29,548 nt of DNA, taken from assembly GCA_964460655.1 (NCBI GenBank), contig CAYWSH010000029.1:1-29548 (forward strand), read 5' to 3'. The notes under the pieces are model-generated. The model had not been told where the DNA came from. It was given only the letters and a program-made list of their open reading frames with translations, and did no database searches. Numbering within the stretch: the stretch's first letter is position 1; each line of letters opens with the position of its first letter. The position numbers and the translations under genes were made by a program. The DNA is from CAVUAF01 sp964460655. GTDB taxonomy: Bacteria; Acidobacteriota; Terriglobia; Terriglobales; Acidobacteriaceae. This document shows positions 14,059 through 21,457 of the stretch, piece by piece.

Positions 14059-16253
14059 CGCGATTCCCCTCCCAGCCGCAAACGAATCCCACCACGCACG
14101 TTGATGCCGAGCGCCGGATACCCGACCGCTTCCTGGTACGCCTTATCGAAGATGTTGCCGAGCTGCAGGTACGCGGTGGCCCTGCGCGTGAGCTGATACC
14201 AGCCACCGGCATCGCAGCGCGCGTAACCGGCGGCGTGCGTGACGGGCGGCACCAGGCCGATGAAATCGGAATCGGCGCGGCGGCCGACGAACACACCGCT
14301 CAGGTCGGCGCCGAAGCGCGTCTTCGTGAAGCTCAACAGCAGATTGCCGGAATGTTTCGGGCGGCGCACGAGCGGGCGTCCGGCTTGCAGCAGTGGATCC
14401 GACGCGAACGGCGCCTGCAGGATCTGAGTTGACGTGTACACGTAGCTGCCATCGAGGCGCCAGCGCGCGTTCGGGCGTCCGTGGAATTCGAGTTCGGCGC
14501 CGTGCGCCAGCGCGCGGTTCACATTGACGTACTGGCCCGTGAACGTCGTGGGATTGAAGCTGAAGTCGATGCGGTCACGGAACAGATTGTGGAAGTACGT
14601 TCCGCTGACGGAGTAACGGCCACCGCGAAAGGCCTGCTCCACGCCGGTTTCCACCGCTTGGTTCTGCTCCGGCTTCAGCGCGTTGTTGGCGATGATCCCG
14701 AAGCCTCCCAGGCCAAACGATTCTTCCAGCCGCGGCTCTTTGATGCCCTCGGCGTAAGCAAAGCGCAGGCGCGTGCCGGAGAAAGCTTCATTCCCTTTGA
14801 GCACCGCGACCGATGCTGCGACGCGTGGCACACCGCGGTCGCCGAAGCTTTCGTTGTGCACCCAGCGAGCGCCGCCGATCACGGTGAGCCGCTTCCACGT
14901 GAGTACCTGCTCGGCGTAGAGACCGGCGTTGCGCCGCAGGCCGTGACTGGTGACGGCGGCGAGCTTGTCGCCGACGAAGCCGTTCTCGTCCTCGAAATCG
15001 AAGCCGAACGTGGTGCGCGCCCACGCGCGCGGCGCGTACTCGCCTTGATAGTCGAAGCCGGCGCGATTCATGTCGGCGTAATCGTGGAATGGGAAATCGA
15101 AATTGCCGAAGAGAGTCGAGGTCCGGCCCGGCTCCTGCACCAGGTCGACGTTATCGCGGCGATGGTTGTACTCGTAGCCGGTCACGCGATGCTGCCAGCG
15201 CGCGCCCGTGACGAATGTCACGTCGGAGCTGGCGAGGAAGTTGTTCTGGCGCGCGCGCTGGTCGAGGTCGGGCGCGATGCGCGGCGTACCGTTGAAGTTC
15301 CAGAACGATTGCACGCCCGTGCGATTGTTCGAGTGATGCAGGCGGAAACGCCAACCGAAACCGCGCGGCAGGGCGAGTCCGATGTTCGCCCCTTGTGCGG
15401 AATTGGAGTAATCGTCGTTCGGTCCCTGGCCATCGGTGTTGAGCTGTTCGCCGAACACGTTGTAGTCGAAGCGACCGCGCGCGCCCGCCAGCGCGGCGTA
15501 ACCGCGCGCCGTCGCGTAGTTGCCGCCTTCAGCGCCGAGCGTAAGCTCCGGCGACACCGTGTGGCCGTTCGCCGACCAGAACTGCACGACGCTGGTCATC
15601 GCGTCGGAACCGTAGAGAGTGCTCGCCGCGCCGCGAACCAGTTCGACGCGGTCAACAGCGAACATGGGCACGACACCGAAATCGAACGTCCCTCCAGGCT
15701 CGTTGATCACTACGTTGTCGACGATGACCTTGTTGTACCGCGATTCACCGCCGCGCACGAAGAGCGACGCCAGCCCGCCCAACCGGCCGGCCGTATTGAT
15801 AACGGCGCCGGGCATCGTGGCGAGTGCGCTGCTCGCATTCAACGATTGCAGGTTCTGCAAGGTTGCCGCATCGAGCGCGCTGACCTGCGCCCCCGACGAT
15901 TCTTCGGGCAACGGCGTCCGTTCGGCGCTTACGACCACGATCTTGGGCGCTGCCGCGATCGTCAGGCGCGCAATGAATGCATTGCCGCCGGCGAGCGCGG
16001 CCCGCTCGCTGACGCGCGCGAAACCCGCAGCCAGCACTTCGACAACGTAATCGCCGCCCTGGACGGGCATGTCGGCGATGCCTTCCGCGTTGCTCACCGC
16101 GGTCGCGACCACGGAAGCTGTCTGTGGGTCGCTCAATGAGACACGCGCGCCGGCGACCGCGGCATTCTGCGGATCGACCACAGTGATCCGTACGGTTGCG
16201 AATGATGCCAGACTGAGAAAAACGAGAAGTGAAGTGACGAGCAGTGGGCGCAA
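14055..16253 (-). CDS. btuB: TonB-dependent outer-membrane receptor, BtuB-type cobalamin transporter
   Basis: 732 aa. It starts at TTG 16251-16253, fixed by an excellent Shine-Dalgarno AAAGGAGG about six bases upstream. Signal peptide residues 1-19. Residues about 20-95 form a carboxypeptidase-regulatory-like beta domain (VRITVVDPQNAAVAGARVSL). A plug domain follows (about 105-230, with VFVSAERTP-like and FVRGGESRYNKVIVD, VELVRGAASTLYGSDA). The rest is a 22-strand barrel ending in GGIRLRLGGESR. The plug motifs match BtuB-type receptors, and the gene lies behind a cobalamin riboswitch. It therefore most likely imports vitamin B12 or another corrinoid with TonB energy. No BtuCDF genes are in the window. 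The last 4 bases overlap the stop of the converging gene. Confidence 0.93.
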   Translation of the reverse strand: MRPLLVTSLLVFLSLASFATVRITVVDPQNAAVAGARVSLSDPQTASVVATAVSNAEGIADMPVQGGDYVVEVLAAGFARVSERAALAGGNAFIARLTIAAAPKIVVVSAERTPLPEESSGAQVSALDAATLQNLQSLNASSALATMPGAVINTAGRLGGLASLFVRGGESRYNKVIVDNVVINEPGGTFDFGVVPMFAVDRVELVRGAASTLYGSDAMTSVVQFWSANGHTVSPELTLGAEGGNYATARGYAALAGARGRFDYNVFGEQLNTDGQGPNDDYSNSAQGANIGLALPRGFGWRFRLHHSNNRTGVQSFWNFNGTPRIAPDLDQRARQNNFLASSDVTFVTGARWQHRVTGYEYNHRRDNVDLVQEPGRTSTLFGNFDFPFHDYADMNRAGFDYQGEYAPRAWARTTFGFDFEDENGFVGDKLAAVTSHGLRRNAGLYAEQVLTWKRLTVIGGARWVHNESFGDRGVPRVAASVAVLKGNEAFSGTRLRFAYAEGIKEPRLEESFGLGGFGIIANNALKPEQNQAVETGVEQAFRGGRYSVSGTYFHNLFRDRIDFSFNPTTFTGQYVNVNRALAHGAELEFHGRPNARWRLDGSYVYTSTQILQAPFASDPLLQAGRPLVRRPKHSGNLLLSFTKTRFGADLSGVFVGRRADSDFIGLVPPVTHAAGYARCDAGGWYQLTRRATAYLQLGNIFDKAYQEAVGYPALGINVRGGIRLRLGGESR

Positions 16254-16257
16254 GGCG

Positions 16258-16278
16258 TCCTCCTTTGCACGCGAAAGG
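16258..16278 (-). promoter_or_regulatory. btuB Shine-Dalgarno with sequestering hairpin
   Basis: On the minus strand, CCTTT (16274-16278), 7-base loop, AAAGG (16262-16266) pair so that the Shine-Dalgarno AAAGGAGG is half buried. Placed between the riboswitch core and the TTG start, this is a plausible expression platform controlling translation. Confidence 0.5.
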
Positions 16279-16290
16279 GGTTGACGAGAA

Positions 16291-16475
16291 CGATCGCGCC
16301 GGTCTCCTGGCTTGGCGATTTGCTTGAGCGGCCTTCCCGTCCCGCATGGCAGGACAGTGGCTTGGCTCGGGCTCGCCCCGAGTGTCCGGACGAGTCGCCT
16401 TACAGTTGCGCGGCAGCGCGGGATTCACACCCGCTTCCCAGTCCCACCGAGAAGCTCGGCAGGACGCGCGAACGC
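16291..16475 (-). ncRNA. Cobalamin (B12) riboswitch
   Basis: Read on the minus strand. The core is GGTGTGAATCCCGC (16418-16431), then GCGCAACTGTAA (16400-16411), and the B12-box GCCAGGAGACCGGC (16298-16311) near the 3' end. These are the hallmark conserved blocks, in the right order and spacing. The 5' boundary is approximate. It sits 37 bases before the btuB start and presumably shuts expression when cobalamin binds. Confidence 0.95.
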
Positions 16476-16506
16476 AGATTGCGAAAGAGCGTGAGACTAA
16501 ACAAGA

Positions 16507-16535
16507 AGACTACCGGCTGAGTGGCGTGCTGTCAA
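16507..16535 (-). promoter_or_regulatory. Sigma-70 promoter of riboswitch-btuB
   Basis: Consensus TTGACA (16530-16535), 17-base spacer, TAGTCT (16507-16512) on the minus strand. It is positioned to start transcription about 25 bases before the riboswitch core. Confidence 0.65.
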
Positions 16536-16544
16536 AAAAGCTCG

Positions 16545-16572
16545 CACCACAAAGAACACAGAGGATCAGAGA
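16545..16572. repeat. CACAAAGAACACAGAGG dispersed repeat
   Basis: The sequence CACCACAAAGAACACAGAGG resembles the inverted copies upstream of polA (26375-26439). It overlaps the end of the acyltransferase gene, which stops at 16566-16568. Confidence 0.45.
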
Positions 16573-17279
16573 GAAGGGTTCTTGACGTGGTCTTCTGCCC
16601 AGTCGCGCGTACGTTCGAGTGCGGCCTGCAATTCAGCGAGACTACGCGCGAGCGTGGCGTCGTCGGCATCGGGCGGAACTTCCACGCGCCGACCCACGCG
16701 AATGAGCGCACGCGAGAACGGCTTCGGGATCATGAACGCGTCCCACGATCGCAGCACCCACTTGCTTTTGAGCGCAACGTAGAACGGGACGATGCGCACG
16801 CCGGTCGCGCCCGCCAGGCGGACTGCGCCCGGCTTGGCGACGTAGCGCGGCCCGCGCGGGCCGTCGATGGTGAAAGCGACGCTCTGTCCGGAGCGCACGC
16901 GCCGCCGCAGCGCGAGCAGGCCGCCGGCGCCGCCGCGGGAACTCGAGCCGCGCACGGCGTCGTAGCCGAGGCGCTGGATGGTGCGCGCGATGATCTCGCC
17001 ATCGAAGCTGCGGCTCGTAAGTACTGCCAGGCGCTCCGTACGAAAGCGCCACGTCGCCGGCAGAACACAACGATGCCAGAAGGCGAAGATGCCGGGATGC
17101 ACGGGTTCGCGCAGGCCCTCTTCGTCTTCCGAACTCATGGAGAAACGCAGGGTCGGCCCGATAAGCGCGATGGCGAGATAGGCGAGGAATGACGTGACGC
17201 CGATCTTGACGCGCTGCCACGCGGCGAAGCGCCGGGGGCGCAGCTCGACGGCGTCCGGCGTGGGAGCGGATGAGGTCAC
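16566..17279 (-). CDS. DUF374-type lysophospholipid acyltransferase family protein
   Basis: 237 aa from GTG 17277-17279. Typical DUF374 motifs are seen: FWHRCVLP (about 68-75), SRSFDGEIIARTIQRLGYD with RGSSSRGG, then TIDGPRGPRYVAKPGAV (about 138-154). An N-terminal hydrophobic helix (about 27-45) would hold it on the inner membrane. Relatives are acyltransferases linked to lipid A/KDO or lysophospholipid chemistry; the acceptor here is unknown. There is no Shine-Dalgarno. A TAGAAT box lies six bases before the start, as in other putative leaderless genes of this window. The upstream natAB terminator separates it from the ABC transporter operon. Confidence 0.9.
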   Translation of the reverse strand: MTSSAPTPDAVELRPRRFAAWQRVKIGVTSFLAYLAIALIGPTLRFSMSSEDEEGLREPVHPGIFAFWHRCVLPATWRFRTERLAVLTSRSFDGEIIARTIQRLGYDAVRGSSSRGGAGGLLALRRRVRSGQSVAFTIDGPRGPRYVAKPGAVRLAGATGVRIVPFYVALKSKWVLRSWDAFMIPKPFSRALIRVGRRVEVPPDADDATLARSLAELQAALERTRDWAEDHVKNPSL

Positions 17280-17285
17280 GAGGCA

Positions 17286-17291
17286 ATTCTA
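17286..17291 (-). promoter_or_regulatory. -10-like box six bases before the DUF374 gene
   Basis: TAGAAT on the minus strand, six bases before GTG 17279. No good -35 is seen at 16-18 bases, because that place is occupied by the terminator stem of the preceding operon. Confidence 0.4.
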
Positions 17292-17299
17292 CGCACGGT

Positions 17300-17331
17300 C
17301 AAAAACAGAACGCGGGCGAAGTCGCCCGCGT
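17300..17331 (-). terminator. Intrinsic terminator of the ABC exporter operon
   Basis: Read on the minus strand: ACGCGGGCG (17323-17331), 4-base loop, CGCCCGCGT (17310-17318), then TCTGTTTTT. A perfect 9-bp stem with a proper T-tract, starting 23 bases after the natB-like stop. Confidence 0.9.
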
Positions 17332-17353
17332 CCACCCATTCGATTCGTGACGC

Positions 17354-18604
17354 TTACGCGTACTTGAGCCACTTGATGATCTCGGGCAGCGTGGGCCGCT
17401 TGCCGTACATGAGCACGCCGACGCGGTAGATGCGCGCGCAGAGTGACATCATGAGCCACGTCGTCACGCAGAGGAGCGCGATGCACAGCCCGATCTGCCA
17501 CCACGGCGGCTGCTGCACGGCGATGCGCAGGTACATCAGGATAGGCGCGGTGAACGGGAACAGCGAGAAGAAGACCGACATGGGCGCGCTGGGCTGCCGG
17601 ATGACCAGGTTCATCATGAGCATCGACAGGATGATCGGCGCCATGACGATGAAGGTGAACTGCTGCGCGTCCTGGTCGTTGCTCACCGCAGCGCCCAGCG
17701 CGGCGAAGCTGGCGCTGTTCAACAGAAAACCGAGAACGAAGAAGACCGGGAAGAACGCCATGACGACCGGCGAGATCGCCAGCTCGATGCCCATGGCCTT
17801 CATGGCGACCAGCCCCTGCACCGAGAAGATGGCGCCGGCGGTCGCCCAGATGATGACCTGCGTCAGGCCGACGGCTCCGACGCCGATGATCTTGCCGGCC
17901 ATAAGCGCCTTGGGCGTCACCGATGCCAGCAGCACTTCGACGATGCGCGATGTCTTCTCCTGCTGCACGCCGCGCATCACTGCGACGCCGTACAGGATGA
18001 GTGTCATGTAGAGGAACAGCGCCATCCCGATCGCGAAGATGAAGCCCGCGCCGCCCTGCTTGCTCTCCTTGCCCGCCTGGAATTGGATGGTCTCCAGCTC
18101 CACGGGCTTTTGCAGGCTGCGTACTTCTTCGACGCTGAAGCCGCGCGCGGACAGAGCGCGCTCGATCGTGCTTTGGGTGAGGGCGCGGCGCAACGCGGCG
18201 AAGCCGACAAAATCGCTGGTCGAACGTCCCGTGTAGGTGATCTTCCGCGCAGCGAGTGCGTCATCCGGCGCCCAGAGGAAGCCGTCGATCTTGCCGGCAT
18301 CGAGACGCTGGCGCAGCGCGGCGCGCTCTTCTTCCGTCGTCTTCAGCTCGGCCAGCAGGCTGTACTGCACGTTGTTGTCACGCGCACTGATAGCGAGTTG
18401 CCGATCGAAGGTCGTCGCAAACTGTTCGTTAGCAGTAGCCAATACGATGCGTTGCGCCTGCGAAGCCTTCATCGTCGCCAGCTTCGCCGGCAAGCCGATC
18501 ATGAGGAAGATGAACGCCGGCACCACGATGGTGGAGACGATGAATGCTTTGGTGCGCACGCGTTCGAGATATTCGCGTTGAATGACGATCCAGGTCTCGC
18601 GCAT
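17354..18604 (-). CDS. ABC-2 type exporter permease, NatB-like
   Basis: 416 aa. ATG 18602-18604 with Shine-Dalgarno AAAGGA that overlaps the TAA of the ATPase gene, so the two are probably translationally coupled. The N-terminal motif IVIQREYLERVRTKAFIVSTIVVP is the usual start of NatB-like permeases. One transmembrane helix comes first, then a large extracytoplasmic loop (about 45-185). A cluster of five or six helices follows in the C-terminal half, including EKTSRIVEVLLASVTPKALMAGKIIG, the conserved ABC-2 coupling region. The original NatAB exports sodium, but the substrate of such pairs cannot be read from sequence. Confidence 0.93.
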   Translation of the reverse strand: MRETWIVIQREYLERVRTKAFIVSTIVVPAFIFLMIGLPAKLATMKASQAQRIVLATANEQFATTFDRQLAISARDNNVQYSLLAELKTTEEERAALRQRLDAGKIDGFLWAPDDALAARKITYTGRSTSDFVGFAALRRALTQSTIERALSARGFSVEEVRSLQKPVELETIQFQAGKESKQGGAGFIFAIGMALFLYMTLILYGVAVMRGVQQEKTSRIVEVLLASVTPKALMAGKIIGVGAVGLTQVIIWATAGAIFSVQGLVAMKAMGIELAISPVVMAFFPVFFVLGFLLNSASFAALGAAVSNDQDAQQFTFIVMAPIILSMLMMNLVIRQPSAPMSVFFSLFPFTAPILMYLRIAVQQPPWWQIGLCIALLCVTTWLMMSLCARIYRVGVLMYGKRPTLPEIIKWLKYA

Positions 18605-18611
18605 AGGTCCT

Positions 18612-19535
18612 TTACACCGCCGCGGCGGTGCGCTCTTCCTTCTTGCCCACGGTCTCGATGAAGATCTGCTCCAGCGACGGCTCCATCAGCTCGAAGCGGT
18701 TCACGCGGACACGCTGCGCTGCCACCCGCAATAGCTCCTGCGCATCAGCGCCGGCGCGCAACCGGATCTCGACGTAGTTGCCGTAATCATTGGAGCTCTC
18801 GATCACGTGCGCGGCCTCGCGCAGGAAACCGGGATCGCCGTCGTAATCGATCTGTATGTCCTTGCGTCCCCAGCGGGCCTTCACTTCGCGCAACTCGCCA
18901 CTCAGCACAGGCCGGCCATGGTCCACCAGGCACATGGCGTCGCAGAGTTTCTCCACCTGGTCCATGCGGTGCGTCGAGAACAGGACGGTGCGGCCCTGCT
19001 TCTTCACGTCGAGCAGCACGTCTTTCAGCAGCGTGGCGTTCACCGGATCGAGGCCGTAGAACGGTTCGTCCATGATGATGAATTCCGGGTCGTGCTGCAG
19101 CGCCGCGATGAACTGGATCTTCTGTTGCATGCCCTTGGAGAGTTCTTCCACCTTTTTCTGCAGCCAGCCATCGATCTCCAGCCGCTTGCACCAGCTGACG
19201 GCCTTTTGCGCCGCATCGCCCGGCGAGACGCCATGCAGCCGCGCGAAGAACACCAGCTGGTCGCGCACCGTCATCTTGGGATACAGCCCGCGCTCTTCCG
19301 GCAGATAGCCGACGCGTTGCAGCAGCTCGCGTCGGAACGGCTCGCCGAACAACCGCACCTCGCCTGAATCCGGCACCGTGATGCCGATCATCATGCGGAT
19401 GGTCGAGGTCTTGCCGGCGCCGTTCGGGCCGAGCAGGCCGAAGACCGTGCCGGGCGCGATCTGAAAAGAGATGTCGTCGACGGCAGTGAAGTTTCCGTAC
19501 TGCTTGCGCACACGAATGAGTTCAACGGTATGCAT
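18612..19535 (-). CDS. ABC exporter ATP-binding subunit, NatA-like
   Basis: 307 aa from ATG 19533-19535. Walker A GPNGAGKTST (about 35-44), Q-loop region GYLPEERGLYPKM, signature LSKGMQQK, Walker B and catalytic Glu in FIIMDEPFYGLDPVN, and switch His in STHRMDQVE. A C-terminal regulatory extension (about 225-307, DUF4162-like) ends LMEPSLEQIFIETVG, typical of NatA-type ATPases. It forms an operon with the downstream permease (7-base gap). It energises export by ATP hydrolysis at the inner face of the membrane. No obvious Shine-Dalgarno is present. Confidence 0.95.
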   Translation of the reverse strand: MHTVELIRVRKQYGNFTAVDDISFQIAPGTVFGLLGPNGAGKTSTIRMMIGITVPDSGEVRLFGEPFRRELLQRVGYLPEERGLYPKMTVRDQLVFFARLHGVSPGDAAQKAVSWCKRLEIDGWLQKKVEELSKGMQQKIQFIAALQHDPEFIIMDEPFYGLDPVNATLLKDVLLDVKKQGRTVLFSTHRMDQVEKLCDAMCLVDHGRPVLSGELREVKARWGRKDIQIDYDGDPGFLREAAHVIESSNDYGNYVEIRLRAGADAQELLRVAAQRVRVNRFELMEPSLEQIFIETVGKKEERTAAAV

Positions 19536-19637
19536 AGAAAACGACCCGGCAAGCGCACTCTGGAGAAAAGCCGGCGTGGAAACGTTGCCGGAGCCTGTGA
19601 AGTGGGATTGCAGGAACCCCGCTATTGTCGCGTGTTC

Positions 19638-21164
19638 TCAGGGATGCGAGCAAGCGAAAAGCGCCGCGCCCACGGTGCCAGTGAGGCGCTGCGCACCGTC
19701 GAACGCGGCCACGCGCACGCGATCGCGGCCGGAACGCTTGGCGGAGTACAACGCTGCGTCAGCAGCGCGCACCAGTTCATCGCGCGTGCTGCCGTCGTGG
19801 GGGAATTCAGCGACGCCGAAGCTCATCGTCAGCCGACGCGAGATGCCGGGAAAAGTGAAACCGGCGATCGCGCAGCGCAGCTTCTCCGCCGCCTGCGTCG
19901 CGCTCGCCGTCGTCGTCTGCGGCAGGACGAGGGCAAATTCCTCGCCGCCGTAGCGGCACACAACGTCCACCTTGCGGCAATGTTCCACCAGCAAGCGTGC
20001 GGTCTGGCAGAGCACGTCGTCGCCCACCGTGTGGCCGGATTCGTCGTTCAGCCGCTTGAAGTGGTCGATGTCAGCGAGGATCAGGGAGAACACTCCGCCG
20101 TAGCGGCGCTCGCGGTCGATCTCGGCGCACAGGCACTCTTCGAAGCGGCGACGGTTCTGCACGCCGGTCAGCCCATCGACGCACGCCAGAGCGCGGACCC
20201 GGTCGTACTGCTGCGCGTTGTGGATCGCCGTTGCGCAGATGTCGGCGAGAGGGTGCAGCGCCTCGACGTCGTGTGAGCGGAACGCACCGGAGCGGCGGCT
20301 CTCCAGCGCGAGCACGCCGATGGGCTGGCCGCGCGCGATGAGCGGCAGGCACATCTCGGAGGCCGTCTCGGCGAATCCGGAGACGTAGCCGGCGATGGCA
20401 TCTACGCGATTCTCCACGACCAGGTCGCCGCTCGCGAGAGCACGCGCGCAGAGACCAGTGCCCGGTGGAAGAAGGTCGCCCTCGGCGATGCGTGGCGTCA
20501 GGCTGCCGCGGTGCCGGCGCACGACGAGCCTTCCCTCTTCACACAGCACCACGACAACGTGGTCCACGGGAAAGGTTTGCAGCACCACGTGACACAGGCA
20601 GTTCAACAGGTCCGCCAAGTCGAGGACCGACGTGGCTTCGCGCGCTATCGCGTTGATGGCCTCCAGGTGCTCGGCCCGCCGCTGTTCGCGCCGGTACAAG
20701 CGCGCGTTTTGGATGGCGATGGATGCCTGCGCGGCGAACAGCGTCACCAGCTTGATGGTGTCGGCAGTGAAGAACCCGGGGATGTCGGACTGCAGATCGA
20801 GCACGCCGACCAGTTCGTCGCGCACCAGGAGCGGTACGGCGAGTTCGGAACGCGTACCCGCAATGCTGGAGAGGTAGCGTGCGTCGGAAGCAACGTCCGC
20901 GGAGTGGATTACCCGCCGGTCGCGCGCGGCCGCTCCCGTCAGCCCGCTACCCAGCGCAATACGCTGGCAAATGCTCGCACGCTGCGCGCCCACGGCGGCG
21001 CGCAGTTGCAATTCCTGGCGCTGCGGGTCGAGCAGCCGTACCGAAGCCGTCCGCGGACGAAAACAGCGCTCCACCGCGGTCAGGATGCGGCCTAGCACCT
21101 CGTCAAGATCGAAGGTCGCAAGGACTGCCTGGCTGGCGTCGTAAAGTTCCGTAAGGTCGTGCAC
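19638..21164 (-). CDS. Diguanylate cyclase with two GAF domains
   Basis: 508 aa from GTG 21162-21164. GAF 1 covers residues about 15-155 (GSGLTGAAARDRRVIHSADV, VPLLVRDELVGVLDLQS). GAF 2 covers about 175-320 (PPGTGLCARALASGDLVVENRV, LPLIARGQPIGVLALES). GGDEF covers about 330-495: substrate-binding DxxxFKxxND as DIDHFKRLNDESGH, active site GGEEF, and an inhibitory RxxD site (RKVD) five residues before it. It should therefore make cyclic di-GMP from two GTP, be feedback-inhibited, and be tuned by a small ligand through GAF. No transmembrane helix is seen, so it is cytoplasmic. The absence of a Shine-Dalgarno plus TACAAT six bases upstream suggests a leaderless mRNA. Confidence 0.93.
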   Translation of the reverse strand: MHDLTELYDASQAVLATFDLDEVLGRILTAVERCFRPRTASVRLLDPQRQELQLRAAVGAQRASICQRIALGSGLTGAAARDRRVIHSADVASDARYLSSIAGTRSELAVPLLVRDELVGVLDLQSDIPGFFTADTIKLVTLFAAQASIAIQNARLYRREQRRAEHLEAINAIAREATSVLDLADLLNCLCHVVLQTFPVDHVVVVLCEEGRLVVRRHRGSLTPRIAEGDLLPPGTGLCARALASGDLVVENRVDAIAGYVSGFAETASEMCLPLIARGQPIGVLALESRRSGAFRSHDVEALHPLADICATAIHNAQQYDRVRALACVDGLTGVQNRRRFEECLCAEIDRERRYGGVFSLILADIDHFKRLNDESGHTVGDDVLCQTARLLVEHCRKVDVVCRYGGEEFALVLPQTTTASATQAAEKLRCAIAGFTFPGISRRLTMSFGVAEFPHDGSTRDELVRAADAALYSAKRSGRDRVRVAAFDGAQRLTGTVGAALFACSHP

Positions 21165-21170
21165 GAGCGG

Positions 21171-21176
21171 ATTGTA
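21171..21176 (-). promoter_or_regulatory. -10 box six bases before the diguanylate cyclase
   Basis: TACAAT on the minus strand, one base from the consensus, with a six-base gap to the GTG start. The -35 region is poor. Confidence 0.5.
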
Positions 21177-21242
21177 GGTTTCCGCACGCCGAATGCCGCT
21201 TCGGCGGGCAGATATTCCGCGAGTCGTTTCCCGAAATGGGAG

Positions 21243-21434
21243 TCAATCCGCCAAACGCCGAAACATGAAGAAGAAGAGAGCACACAGCAGCGCGTCCAGC
21301 AGCAAGCCGATATCAGCGCGAAACGGCTGGTGCTGCCAGGCGACGGGCAAGCGCGACAACAGGCTGAAGTAGAGCGCGTTACCTGCGAGGACGGCGGCGA
21401 GTGCAGGCACGAAGCCGCGGAGTCGACGGCTCAT
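21243..21434 (-). CDS. 63-aa two-helix membrane protein, function unknown
   Basis: Two hydrophobic segments: about residues 8-28 (FVPALAAVLAGNALYFSLL) and 44-60 (IGLLLDALLCALFFFMF). A TTG two codons upstream (21438-21440) is also in frame, but ATG 21432-21434 is preferred. The -10-like TAGCAT (21441-21446) then lies six bases upstream. It is divergent from recG with only 23 bases between start codons. Composition and hydrophobic pattern support a real gene; no family is recognised. Confidence 0.6.
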   Translation of the reverse strand: MSRRLRGFVPALAAVLAGNALYFSLLSRLPVAWQHQPFRADIGLLLDALLCALFFFMFRRLAD

Positions 21435-21450
21435 CTCCAAATGCTACTAT
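21423..21450 (+). promoter_or_regulatory. Candidate leaderless promoter of recG
   Basis: TCGACG (21423-21428), 16-base spacer, TACTAT (21445-21450), then seven bases to the recG ATG at 21458. It overlaps by two bases with the opposite-facing TAGCAT (21441-21446) of the small membrane gene. Confidence 0.5.
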
Positions 21451-21457
21451 CGCGAAA

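Noticed and set aside
14481..16139. 552-codon open frame on the plus strand opposite btuB
   Set aside because: Arg/Ala/Val-rich mirror of a GC-rich gene with no domain, signal or Shine-Dalgarno; the minus-strand TonB receptor explains the region.
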